64,000 nucleotides of DNA from RUG695 sp050943135. Lineage in GTDB: Bacteria; Planctomycetota; Planctomycetia; Pirellulales; Thermoguttaceae. This document shows, piece by piece, positions 26,688-34,888 of the stretch. The translations under genes were made by a program, and so were the position numbers. The first letter of the stretch is position 1, and each line of letters begins with the position of its first letter. Where the stretch lies: assembly GCA_050943135.1 (NCBI GenBank), contig JBMNOP010000002.1, positions 186,001-250,000 of the forward strand, written 5' to 3'. Under the pieces are notes generated by a model. It was not told the DNA's origin. It did not search any database and was given only the letters and a program-made list of their open reading frames with translations.

Positions 26688-29384
26688 TCAACGCGAATCG
26701 GGTTTCTCTTTTTCGCGAGGATTGCCGTCATCGCCTTCGTCGTCCCTTCCTTCACCGTAACTGCCATACTGCCTGCCGTAGGCGCCATATCCGTAGCCCG
26801 TGTATGCACTTCCGTAGTGGGGTCCGTAACCGTAACCCCCGGCTCCCTGAATGCTGTATCCATAGCCGCCATAACCGTAACCCCCGTAACCGTAACCCCC
26901 ATAACCATAGCCATAGCCGTAAGTTGCTTTTTTCCTGGAAACGGCAGTTGGATCGTAGAAGCGGTGTTTCATGTAACAGTTCACCACACAACCGATGAAA
27001 TTAGCGCCGACATCGGCCATCATACGCACCCCCTGGGTGACATCGGGTTGTCCATTGTGGCGAATGCGGAAGATATAGATTACTCCATCGGTTCTCGCCG
27101 CGATATTGCAAACGTCCGAAACATAGAGTACCGGCGATGTGTCGATCAGGATGAAATCATATTTCTCCTTGGGTTTTTCAAGAATCTGATCAAAATTGGC
27201 GGCAATAAAACGTTCGGAGGGGTTCTTGCGCTGGAGTCCTGCCGTAATGACAAAAAGACTCTTCAGTTTCGTCGGACGCGCCAGTTCCTCTTCGGTATGC
27301 GTACCGGCCAGAAGTTCCGCAAAACCTTCCTCGTTTTTCAGGTTGAATTTCCTGTGAATATCAGGCTTTCGGATATCCCCGTCGATCAACAGAACCTTTT
27401 TATCGGCTTCGGCCAACATGATAGCCATGGACGAGATAAACGTCGTCTTGCCGTCGCCGAAATGGGGGCTCGTAAAGAGGACCGTCTTCGGTTTCACCCT
27501 GCTGTTTAAGAAGACTTTCGAGCGGAGGGCGCGGAACGTTTCACACTGAACCGAATCGGGGAAATGATAGGCAAACAAGGAACCGACCGGAGTTCCCGGC
27601 TCGGAACTGGCGGAGAGGTCAAGCTCCTTCCTGTATTTCTGGGTCATTTTGAAGGACGGCATTTGCGCCAGAAGATGGATGCCGAGCGCCGCCGAAATCG
27701 CATCGGGGGTTCGGAACGTCCTGTCGGTCATGTCACGCAGGAATGCGAAAGCAAATCCGGTGATTCCCCCCAGAAGAATTGTAAGGAGCGCGTACTTCGA
27801 CTTGTTGGGAGCGAAGGGAAGAGTCGGTTCCGAAGGTTGGAGTACAACTTCAATCTTATAGCCGCCGTACTTGCTCAGAATATTAACCTGATCGAGTTTA
27901 CGCACGAGCTGCATATGAAGCTCTTTTTGCGAGGCGATCGAAAATCGAATCGTTTCCAGCTCCAGAAAGTGATCGTTAATACCCTGAATGACCGATGCCT
28001 GGCTATCGATAAAATCTTCGAGGAGTTGCCGCTGCTTATCGATCGCGGCAATCCGGTGCTTCAAAACATCGAGATACGTCTCGGCATATTCTCGGTAGGT
28101 AAAAATACCTATTTTGTTGAGCGTCTCCCCCTCTCCCAAGCCTGTTCGTAACTTGCGGTATTCAATCAGGTCTTCATAGCCTTTCCTCAAAGCGAGCATC
28201 TGCGGATTGTCTTCTCCGATGTTCTGCTCTTTCAGGCGGGCAATCTCTTTGAGCATCAATGCCGACTGCTCAATATCGAGTTTCAAGAGGGTTGTGTTAA
28301 GTGTATCTCCCATATCCCCGCCGCGTGCCAGGGCCGTAATGGTGGCAATCGACTGTTCTTGTCCGATACCGCTGATGTTTTCGTTTCCGGATCCAAGGAT
28401 CACGATAAGCTCATCTTCGGGAATATCTTCAAGTTTCCTTCCGCCGATTCGACTTTGAATCATGTCGAGACGATTTTGGAGCCTGATGCCCTGATAGTCA
28501 AGATCGACGAGATTTTCTTCCAAGCCCTGAATTCTTGTCAGCACGGGATTGTTCTCGCGCACGCCGATCAGAGCCACGTCTGCGGTAAGAAGGTACTGGT
28601 CGAGTCGGGCATTCGTCGCGGCAATCCCTTTCGAAACCTCCTGGATACCTTCTTGAAGCGACTTCTGAACGGCGCTCGTTGTCTTGGAGTACTGTTTTTC
28701 AAAATAAGTCTGGAACTGATCCAAAAGTACCAAGATGACGACGTGCGCCTCCTGAGCGGATGTCGATGTATAAGAAACGCTTAAAACATTCGCTTTTTTG
28801 GTTTCGCCCTCACCGCCGAGGCGAATTCGCAAGTTACTGACCACATACTGCGACCAAGCATCGGGACCACGGGAAAACTCCTCAAAGACAACTTTTCTTC
28901 TCATCTCGGGATCACCGGCAATCTCTCGGTAAGTGGAAAGAAGAACGTCGTCGCTTTGCAAGAGCGCGATCATTGTGTTGAGAAAATCTTCTTCTTTGGC
29001 TGCGTTACGGAAATTTTCCACTTTGCCGATGTTCGAATCCTTCCTGGAAATATGGATGACCGTACTCGACCGATAAAGACGCTCCGCCTTGGAAAATCGG
29101 TAACCGGCCATTACGGCTACGGCGGTGAAAATGACGATCATCAGAAGGATGTGTCGTTTGGCGATCAGGAGCAGATCGACAAAACCGAGTTCTTTGTCTA
29201 CGCGATGCTCAATCACCGGCGCCGGCATAAGTGTCGACGGTTGGTTGCCGGAGAGGTTTTTTTCGCTTCCGGATGATTGATCATTGGCCCGATCAAACGA
29301 CTGCGAAGAGCCGTTATTCTTCTGAGCCGAACTCTTATCGCTCGGTTGCCCGATGTTATCAGAATCTTCCGGAGCAGATGACAT
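26688..29384 (-). CDS. Wzc-type polysaccharide co-polymerase / BY-kinase with Tyr-Gly-rich tail
   Basis: The 898-residue protein combines an N-terminal Wzz domain (membrane segment about 76-96), a long coiled-coil periplasmic region, a second membrane segment (about 528-548) and a C-terminal bacterial tyrosine kinase. The kinase has Walker A SPHFGDGKTTF (about 636-646), Walker A' VLLIDGDIRKP and Walker B FILIDTSPV (about 740). Such proteins control chain length and export of exopolysaccharide and autophosphorylate on a C-terminal tyrosine cluster. Here the tail (about 820-875) is unusually long and repetitive, built of YGYGGYGYGG-like units. No wza, wzx or transferase gene lies next to it. 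Residues 1-60 are a Ser/Asn-rich cytoplasmic leader. Confidence 0.92.
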   Translation of the reverse strand: MSSAPEDSDNIGQPSDKSSAQKNNGSSQSFDRANDQSSGSEKNLSGNQPSTLMPAPVIEHRVDKELGFVDLLLIAKRHILLMIVIFTAVAVMAGYRFSKAERLYRSSTVIHISRKDSNIGKVENFRNAAKEEDFLNTMIALLQSDDVLLSTYREIAGDPEMRRKVVFEEFSRGPDAWSQYVVSNLRIRLGGEGETKKANVLSVSYTSTSAQEAHVVILVLLDQFQTYFEKQYSKTTSAVQKSLQEGIQEVSKGIAATNARLDQYLLTADVALIGVRENNPVLTRIQGLEENLVDLDYQGIRLQNRLDMIQSRIGGRKLEDIPEDELIVILGSGNENISGIGQEQSIATITALARGGDMGDTLNTTLLKLDIEQSALMLKEIARLKEQNIGEDNPQMLALRKGYEDLIEYRKLRTGLGEGETLNKIGIFTYREYAETYLDVLKHRIAAIDKQRQLLEDFIDSQASVIQGINDHFLELETIRFSIASQKELHMQLVRKLDQVNILSKYGGYKIEVVLQPSEPTLPFAPNKSKYALLTILLGGITGFAFAFLRDMTDRTFRTPDAISAALGIHLLAQMPSFKMTQKYRKELDLSASSEPGTPVGSLFAYHFPDSVQCETFRALRSKVFLNSRVKPKTVLFTSPHFGDGKTTFISSMAIMLAEADKKVLLIDGDIRKPDIHRKFNLKNEEGFAELLAGTHTEEELARPTKLKSLFVITAGLQRKNPSERFIAANFDQILEKPKEKYDFILIDTSPVLYVSDVCNIAARTDGVIYIFRIRHNGQPDVTQGVRMMADVGANFIGCVVNCYMKHRFYDPTAVSRKKATYGYGYGYGGYGYGGYGYGGYGYSIQGAGGYGYGPHYGSAYTGYGYGAYGRQYGSYGEGRDDEGDDGNPREKEKPDSR

Positions 29385-29744
29385 CGTCGTTTCTCCAAAT
29401 GAAGCAAATTGCGTAAAACACAGTATGTGGTCAATTCTAATGGAATTTCAGGGAGTTGCAAGAAGAATTGCCCAAACCCCCCGTAGATTCCTGGTGTTAT
29501 TATCAACTGTACCGTTTATTATCAACTATACCGTACTAAGGGAAATCGGCAATCGATTGTTCCCCCGGTTTCGTAACGGAGAGGTAAACGGTGGGAAAAG
29601 CCCGTGCAAAAGGATCTTGACCGTAAAACCCGTTACGGTTAAAATCGCCGCCTCGAAGAAAGAAAGCTGCTTCGGAGAAGAGAATAGGGGAGGGTTAGTT
29701 CCGTCTCGCCACCACGGCGCGGAATAAATTGTCCGGACCGGTAC
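29385..29744. promoter_or_regulatory. Divergent regulatory region with 19-bp tandem repeat
   Basis: Between the kinase gene and rpmF, the 19-base unit TTATTATCAACTRTACCGT occurs twice in tandem (29497-29515, 29516-29534), differing at one base. A small hairpin ACCGTAA/TTACGGT lies at 29620-29639. These are candidate regulator-binding sites for the kinase gene; no regulator is identified. Confidence 0.5.
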
Positions 29745-29771
29745 TTGACAAGATCAAAAAACCATTATAAT
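29745..29771 (+). promoter_or_regulatory. Promoter of the rpmF-fab cluster
   Basis: TTGACA (29745-29750) and TATAAT (29766-29771) are both perfect hexamers but the spacer is only 15 bases, shorter than optimal. The transcript would have a leader of about 60 bases before rpmF. Confidence 0.5.
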
Positions 29772-29838
29772 TGGCGCTTGAGAGTCTTTGGTCACCGAAA
29801 CAACCAATTTAATAAGATAACTGTTTACGGAGTTTACG

Positions 29839-30018
29839 ATGGCAGTTCCCAAGAGAAGGCACAGCAATGCGAAGACAGGTTCGCGACGTTCCCATGACGC
29901 CAAAAAGCCGGTGAATCTGACGTACTGCCCCGAATGCAACAAGGTGATCCCAACCCACGTGATCTGCCCGAATTGTGGCTACTATATGGGCCGTCAAGTG
30001 GTCGATCCCGAAGGGTGA
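29839..30018 (+). CDS. rpmF: 50S ribosomal protein L32
   Basis: This 59-residue frame starts MAVPKRRHSNAKTGSRRSHD and carries the zinc-ribbon cysteines CPEC and CPNCGYYMGRQVV, the pattern of bacterial L32 with all four cysteines retained. L32 is part of the large ribosomal subunit near the exit tunnel. In many bacteria rpmF heads a cluster with plsX and fabH; here fabD follows directly after 162 bases without plsX or fabH. A TTGACA/TATAAT promoter precedes it. Confidence 0.95.
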   Translation: MAVPKRRHSNAKTGSRRSHDAKKPVNLTYCPECNKVIPTHVICPNCGYYMGRQVVDPEG

Positions 30019-30180
30019 TCATCAAATAATAGCAATTCCCCTACACGACGATAGGAGAAGCTGTTTCGCTTTTCAATGCAAGTTCAGTTCCCGCGGTAGA
30101 TGTTGGTCAGTTATAGGCGCTCATTTCTGTCTTCTGGAGTCTTCCCGCGTTTGGCATCGGTGGAATATGGAGTGAAACGA

Positions 30181-31095
30181 ATGGGAAAAACGGCTTTTTT
30201 GTTCTCGGGGCAAGGAGCTCAGGCTGTCGGTATGGGGCTGTCGCTTTTCGACACCGTTCCGGCGGCGACCGAGGTCTATCGACAAGCCGGTGAAATTCTC
30301 GGTTACGATATTGCCGATATCTGTTTTAACGGCCCCTCGGAAAAACTGAACAGCACCGCGATCTGTCAGCCGGCAATCTACGTCACGGCACTCGCAGCGC
30401 TCGAAGCCTTTAAGGTCTCTCACCCTCAAGAAGCCGCTTCTGCCGAGGGAGCCGCCGGGTTGAGTCTGGGAGAGTATACCGCGTTGGCTTTCGCCGGGGC
30501 TTTTTCGTTCGAAGACGGCCTGCGCCTTCTCCAAAAACGAGGTGAAGCGATGCAGTACGCCTCCGATTCCTCGGCAGGGGCGATGGTCAGTATCCTCGGA
30601 TTGGAGACAGAAAAAGTCGAGTCGCTCTGTGCCGAGGCACGTCAGTCAGACGTTCTCCTTCCTGCGAATTATCTCTGCCAGGGAAACATCGTCGTCTCCG
30701 GCAGCGCCAAAGCCTGCCAGCGAGTAGCCGCATTGGCCGAAGCCGCGGGTGCAATGAGGGTCGTCCCCCTTACCGTCGCCGGTGCATTCCATACCCCACT
30801 CATGGAACCGGCCGCTGATATGCTTCGCGAGGCGCTCGATGCCGTCAATTTCCAAACACCGCGCATTCCGGTTTACAGTAACGTCGATGCGCGCTTCCAT
30901 ACCGACCCTGCCGAGATTCGCGAAACCCTCTTCACGCAGCTCACCTCGCCCGTCCTCTGGGAGACATCGATCCGTGCAATGCTGGATGAGGGTTTCGACA
31001 CGTTTTATGAGAGCGGTCCGGGTCGCGTCCTGCGTGGACTGATGAAACGGATCAATCGCAAAATCAAACCGGAAGGGTTCAATCCCGCCGATTAA
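30181..31095 (+). CDS. fabD: Malonyl-CoA:ACP transacylase
   Basis: The start at 30181 is chosen because the protein then opens MGKTAFLFSGQGAQAVGMG, the canonical FabD N-terminus, with GGAG about 10 bases upstream; an earlier in-frame start at 30100 would add unrelated residues. The 304-residue enzyme transfers malonyl from CoA to acyl carrier protein in type II fatty acid synthesis. Motifs: GQGAQ (10-14), nucleophile Ser95 in GLSLGEY, the catalytic His in GAFHTPLM (about 201). fabG follows after 21 bases and acpP and fabF come next, one functional cluster. Confidence 0.96.
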   Translation: MGKTAFLFSGQGAQAVGMGLSLFDTVPAATEVYRQAGEILGYDIADICFNGPSEKLNSTAICQPAIYVTALAALEAFKVSHPQEAASAEGAAGLSLGEYTALAFAGAFSFEDGLRLLQKRGEAMQYASDSSAGAMVSILGLETEKVESLCAEARQSDVLLPANYLCQGNIVVSGSAKACQRVAALAEAAGAMRVVPLTVAGAFHTPLMEPAADMLREALDAVNFQTPRIPVYSNVDARFHTDPAEIRETLFTQLTSPVLWETSIRAMLDEGFDTFYESGPGRVLRGLMKRINRKIKPEGFNPAD

Positions 31096-31116
31096 CCACA
31101 ATTGGAGGTTACTAAA

Positions 31117-31869
31117 ATGATTCAAGTCGATCTGAAAGGTCAAAACGCTGTCGTGACCGGCGCGACCCGCGGTATCGGTTTTGGAGTCGCCAAAGCTCTT
31201 TCGGCGGCAGGTGCCGCCGTGGCGTGCATCGGGACCAATGCAGAAAAACTCAACGACTCCGTTGCCGAAATCGTTGCTGCGGGCGGAACGGCCAAAGCTT
31301 ACATCTGCGATGTTTCCAAGAGCGACCAGGTTGCCGATACCGCAAAGCAGATTCTCGAAGATTTCGATGGCAAAGTCGACATCCTCGTCAACAACGCCGG
31401 AATCACCCGCGATATGCTTTTGCGCCGGATGACCGACGAAGAGTGGGACGACGTGATCGCCGTTAATCTCCGCGGACCGTTCCTCGTAACCCGTGCGTTC
31501 GTCGAGGCAATGCGCAAAAAGAAGTACGGCCGTATCGTCAACATTTCGAGCATCAGCGGTTTGATCGGTAACCGGGGCCAGGCTAACTACTCCGCCTCCA
31601 AAGCCGGCGTCATCGGTTTCACGCGCACGGTCTCCAAAGAGCTCGCAAATCGTAATATCACCGTCAATTCGATCGCGCCCGGTTTTATTGAAACCGACAT
31701 GACGGCTGTCCTTGAGCCGGCGATTGTTACCGAAATGAAAAACCGAATTCCGCTGGGCCGTTTCGGTGCCCCGGAAGATATCGCCAATGCTGTTCTCTAC
31801 TTTGTCTCTCCCGATTCCTCGTTCGTCACCGGTCAGGTGATCGCCATCGACGGTGGGATGATCATGTAA
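31117..31869 (+). CDS. fabG: 3-oxoacyl-[ACP] reductase
   Basis: GGAGG lies 9 bases before the ATG at 31117, so this start is preferred to 31102. The 250-residue short-chain dehydrogenase has the NADPH-binding loop TGATRGIGFG (14-23), NNAG (92-95), and the catalytic triad Ser in NISSISG with Tyr158 and Lys162 in YSASK. It reduces 3-oxoacyl-ACP to 3-hydroxyacyl-ACP in the elongation cycle. The C-terminal GQVIAIDGGMIM is typical. It directly follows fabD, with acpP behind a short gap holding its own promoter. Confidence 0.96.
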   Translation: MIQVDLKGQNAVVTGATRGIGFGVAKALSAAGAAVACIGTNAEKLNDSVAEIVAAGGTAKAYICDVSKSDQVADTAKQILEDFDGKVDILVNNAGITRDMLLRRMTDEEWDDVIAVNLRGPFLVTRAFVEAMRKKKYGRIVNISSISGLIGNRGQANYSASKAGVIGFTRTVSKELANRNITVNSIAPGFIETDMTAVLEPAIVTEMKNRIPLGRFGAPEDIANAVLYFVSPDSSFVTGQVIAIDGGMIM

Positions 31870-31922
31870 GTTTTCCTTGGGACCGCGCCTGTTCGCAAAA
31901 GCGGAGTCGAATCATTTCGTTC

Positions 31923-31950
31923 TTGCCGTTTTCCGAAATTCGTTTATAAT
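31923..31950 (+). promoter_or_regulatory. Promoter of acpP
   Basis: TTGCCG (31923-31928), a 16-base spacer and a perfect TATAAT (31945-31950) precede acpP with a leader of about 130 bases. This allows ACP, needed in large amounts, to be expressed beyond read-through from fabG. Confidence 0.6.
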
Positions 31951-32089
31951 GGCCGCGGTCCCGAAGAGTTCTCTGTCCGTGTAAGGATCTTTAACCGTTT
32001 TTCGAATCAGCTCAAAACCGGGTCAGGTAAAGAGCTCATAACGTTTGAGAAAATCAAATACGAAAAGTTCAAAGAAAGGTTTCAAAACT

Positions 32090-32341
32090 ATGAGTCCACA
32101 GGAAATCCAAGATAAAGTCATCGAGATCATCGCCGACCAACTCGGTGTCGATGTCAAGACCGTCACCCGCGATACCGACATCGCCAACGACCTCGGCGCC
32201 GACTCGCTCGATTTCGCTGAACTGATGATCGTCTTCGAGGAAAAATTCGATATCGACATCGTCGAAGAAGACGCCCAAAATATTACCACCGTCGGTCAGG
32301 TGATCGACAACATCGAAAAGCAACTGAAAACCGGAAAATAG
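32090..32341 (+). CDS. acpP: Acyl carrier protein
   Basis: The 83-residue acidic protein has the phosphopantetheine site GADSLDFAE with Ser39 as attachment point. It carries growing acyl chains between fatty acid synthesis enzymes. AAAGAAAGG lies about 10 bases before the ATG at 32090; an in-frame upstream start would add a basic stretch foreign to ACPs. fabF follows after 9 bases, suggesting co-translation. Confidence 0.96.
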   Translation: MSPQEIQDKVIEIIADQLGVDVKTVTRDTDIANDLGADSLDFAELMIVFEEKFDIDIVEEDAQNITTVGQVIDNIEKQLKTGK

Positions 32342-32350
32342 TTGTGGACT

Positions 32351-33589
32351 ATGGCAAAGCGGGTTGTCATAACAGGAGTCGGTCTTGTTTCACCTCTCGG
32401 TGTCCGGGTCGAAGATGTCTGGCGACGGCTTTGTGCCGGGGAAAGCGGTATTCGGAGATTCCACGAAGAGCCGCTCATGGTTTTTCGCACGGGGGTCGTC
32501 GGCTATTGCGATGATTTCGTCCCCGAAAATTATGTCTCGGTCAAAGACACCAAGAAGCTGGATCGTTTTGCCCTTCTTGCGTTGACCTCGGCAATCGACG
32601 CGGTCAACGCAAGCGGACTTGACTTCTCGCATGAAGATCCGTTTCGCTGCGGCGCAATTACCGGTTGCGGTGTCGGAGGCCTGGGAGAGATCACGCTCCA
32701 ACAAGATCGACTCCGAAACATGGGGCCGTCTAAGGTCTCTCCTTACACCATCCCCAAAATCATGACTAACGCCGCACCGGGTCATATCGCGATCTATTAT
32801 GGGTTGCACGGCCCGTGCTATTCTGTCTCGACAGCCTGCGCCAGTGCCAACAGTGCGATGGCGGAGGCTTTTCGTTCTATCAAACTGGGTGAGTCCGACG
32901 TCATCATTACAGGTGGCACCGAATCGGCGGTTACCGAACTGGGGATTGCGGGATTCTGTGCGATGCGGGCCTTGTGTGAGAGTGATGCTCCACCCGAAAC
33001 GGTTTCACGTCCTTTTGACAGCCTTCGAGACGGATTTGTTATTGCCGAAGGAGCCGGCATCCTTGTCTTTGAAGAGTTAGAGCATGCGAAAAAACGTGGC
33101 GCCCCCATCCTGGGCGAAGTTCTCGGTTGCGGCGCAACGGCAGATGCTTGCCATATTACAAAACCCGACGCCGAAGGGATCTATCCGGCAGCAGCTATGA
33201 AGGCGACCCTGAAATCCGCCTCGCTCTCTCCCGATCAGATCGATTACATCAACCTTCACGGAACCGCCACCAAGCTGGGGGATGTCGCAGAAACAAACGC
33301 CATCAAACGAGCGTTCGGTGAATGTGCCTACACGATCCCCATGTCAAGCAATAAAAGTCAAGTTGGCCACCTGCTTGGGGGAAGCGGTGGTTTAGAGGCG
33401 ATTTTCTCGCTTCTGACGATCCGTGACGGCATCGTACCACCAACCATCAATCTCACCTCTCCCGATCCGGAGTGTGACCTCGATTACGTTCCGCTCAAAG
33501 CCCGTGAAGTTAAGGTTCGCCGGGTGATGTCGAACAGTCTCGGTTTCGGTGGGCACAACGCGTGCATCGTAATCGGCCGATTCGAGTAA
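32351..33589 (+). CDS. fabF: 3-oxoacyl-[ACP] synthase II
   Basis: The 412-residue condensing enzyme starts MAKRVVITGVGLVSPLG. The active-site Cys163 lies in STACASANSAM, the two histidines in LHGTATKLGD and SQVGHLLGGSGG, and the final GFGGHNACIVIGRF is typical. It elongates acyl-ACP with malonyl-ACP and closes the rpmF-fabD-fabG-acpP-fabF series. A TTG at 32342 gives a slightly longer frame, but the ATG yields the family N-terminus. Confidence 0.95.
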   Translation: MAKRVVITGVGLVSPLGVRVEDVWRRLCAGESGIRRFHEEPLMVFRTGVVGYCDDFVPENYVSVKDTKKLDRFALLALTSAIDAVNASGLDFSHEDPFRCGAITGCGVGGLGEITLQQDRLRNMGPSKVSPYTIPKIMTNAAPGHIAIYYGLHGPCYSVSTACASANSAMAEAFRSIKLGESDVIITGGTESAVTELGIAGFCAMRALCESDAPPETVSRPFDSLRDGFVIAEGAGILVFEELEHAKKRGAPILGEVLGCGATADACHITKPDAEGIYPAAAMKATLKSASLSPDQIDYINLHGTATKLGDVAETNAIKRAFGECAYTIPMSSNKSQVGHLLGGSGGLEAIFSLLTIRDGIVPPTINLTSPDPECDLDYVPLKAREVKVRRVMSNSLGFGGHNACIVIGRFE

Positions 33590-33603
33590 AGCCGGTTTTC
33601 CTC

Positions 33604-33632
33604 TTGACAACGGTTGCGTAAAACGGTAAAGT
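33604..33632 (+). promoter_or_regulatory. Promoter for the 33760 gene
   Basis: TTGACA (33604-33609) and TAAAGT (33627-33632) with a 17-base spacer lie between fabF and the secreted protein gene, giving a leader of about 120 bases. Confidence 0.55.
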
Positions 33633-33759
33633 TGGGCGTGTCTCGATTTCCGCCGAAGAGACTTTTTACGGCGTTCGGCAGGTTTTCTTTCCTGGGTTGC
33701 AAAAAGCTCTTCTGCATCGGGCGACTCCCATGATACACTATGAAAGGTGAAAGAAGACC

Positions 33760-34797
33760 ATGGATAGGGGCCGTATTCTTTTTCCGTTTCTTTTTCTTTT
33801 CCTTCTTCCCTTTGCGACTGCCCAAGATACATTCAGCGGTCCGCAAATAGCTTTGGCCGAACGGGGGCTTGCCACCCTTCCGACCGATGCCGGACAGTTT
33901 TGGATGGTTTATGATCTGACCCCATACACAGGGCTTTATCCGAACCTACCCTCTCCGGAACAGACGATTCTCAACTGGATCCTTCAAGATACCGGAAAGG
34001 AATTCTGGTTTAAAGAACCGTTTGGCGTGATTTCGGCTTCCAAAGAAAAACTCTACGTCTACCACACGGCACAGGTTCAACAGTACATCTCGAATGTTCT
34101 CGACCGTTTTATGGACGCCGAGAAAAAAAAGATTCTCTTCCGCATCGAAATCTTCATTCTCGGTTCCCCCGATTGGCGCACGAGAACAGCCTCTTTCCTT
34201 CGTCCCTATCCTGTCGGCCGACAGGAAATATCGGGCTGGGTGATGGACAAGAGCAACGTGCAATCATTTCAGCAAACCCTGGCCAGGCGTTCCGATTATA
34301 CAGCTCTGAATGCAGCTCGTTCCGACGTTCCGAATACCGAACTTTTCGGATGGGTTCTTCCTGTGTCGGAACGAACCTACGTACGCGACATTCAGGTTGC
34401 GGCCTCCTCACCGCAGGGTTATGTCAGTGACGTCCAAAAGGTAGACGAGGGATATCGATTTGAGGCCACCCCCCTCGTCTCAACCAACGGGGAACAGGCA
34501 GAGATCCTCTTTTCCTGCAGTTCCACCGTATTGGAAAAAACACTTCCCATTCCGCTAAAAATCCCGACGGCCTCGGCGCCCCGACAGCAACTCAACGCCG
34601 AAACCCCGCAGATCGCACGCACCGAAATTATCGATAAGGTATCGTTCCCACTCGACCAGGTCTTCCTTCTTGACCTGGGAATGGTTCCGATGCCCGAAGA
34701 AGCATCGGTCGGCAAAACCCCTTCCCTCTCCGAGATCGTTACAGGCAAATCGGTCTATAAGAATGTTCTCGTTCTGATCCGGAAAAACGACCTCTGA
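33760..34797 (+). CDS. Secreted protein of unknown function, secretin-like N-domain character
   Basis: The 345-residue protein has a clear signal peptide (MDRGRILFPFLFLFLLPFATAQ). Residues about 45-125 (WMVYDLTPYT, then FGVISASKEKLYVYHTAQVQ) look like the ring-building N-domains of secretins, and later beta-rich parts (about 215-275) resemble a truncated secretin core seen in other planctomycete proteins. A complete pore-forming secretin domain is not present. It may be a periplasmic structural protein. A purine-rich stretch (GGTGAAAGAAGA) precedes the ATG. Neighbours give no firm hint. Confidence 0.6.
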   Translation: MDRGRILFPFLFLFLLPFATAQDTFSGPQIALAERGLATLPTDAGQFWMVYDLTPYTGLYPNLPSPEQTILNWILQDTGKEFWFKEPFGVISASKEKLYVYHTAQVQQYISNVLDRFMDAEKKKILFRIEIFILGSPDWRTRTASFLRPYPVGRQEISGWVMDKSNVQSFQQTLARRSDYTALNAARSDVPNTELFGWVLPVSERTYVRDIQVAASSPQGYVSDVQKVDEGYRFEATPLVSTNGEQAEILFSCSSTVLEKTLPIPLKIPTASAPRQQLNAETPQIARTEIIDKVSFPLDQVFLLDLGMVPMPEEASVGKTPSLSEIVTGKSVYKNVLVLIRKNDL

Positions 34798-34888
34798 AAT
34801 GCGTCTGCCGGAAAATTGCCGAGGTGGGTTAACCCGACGGAACAGAAGCTTCGCGTTCATTTAAAACCGAGACGGAAAAGATTTCGGC

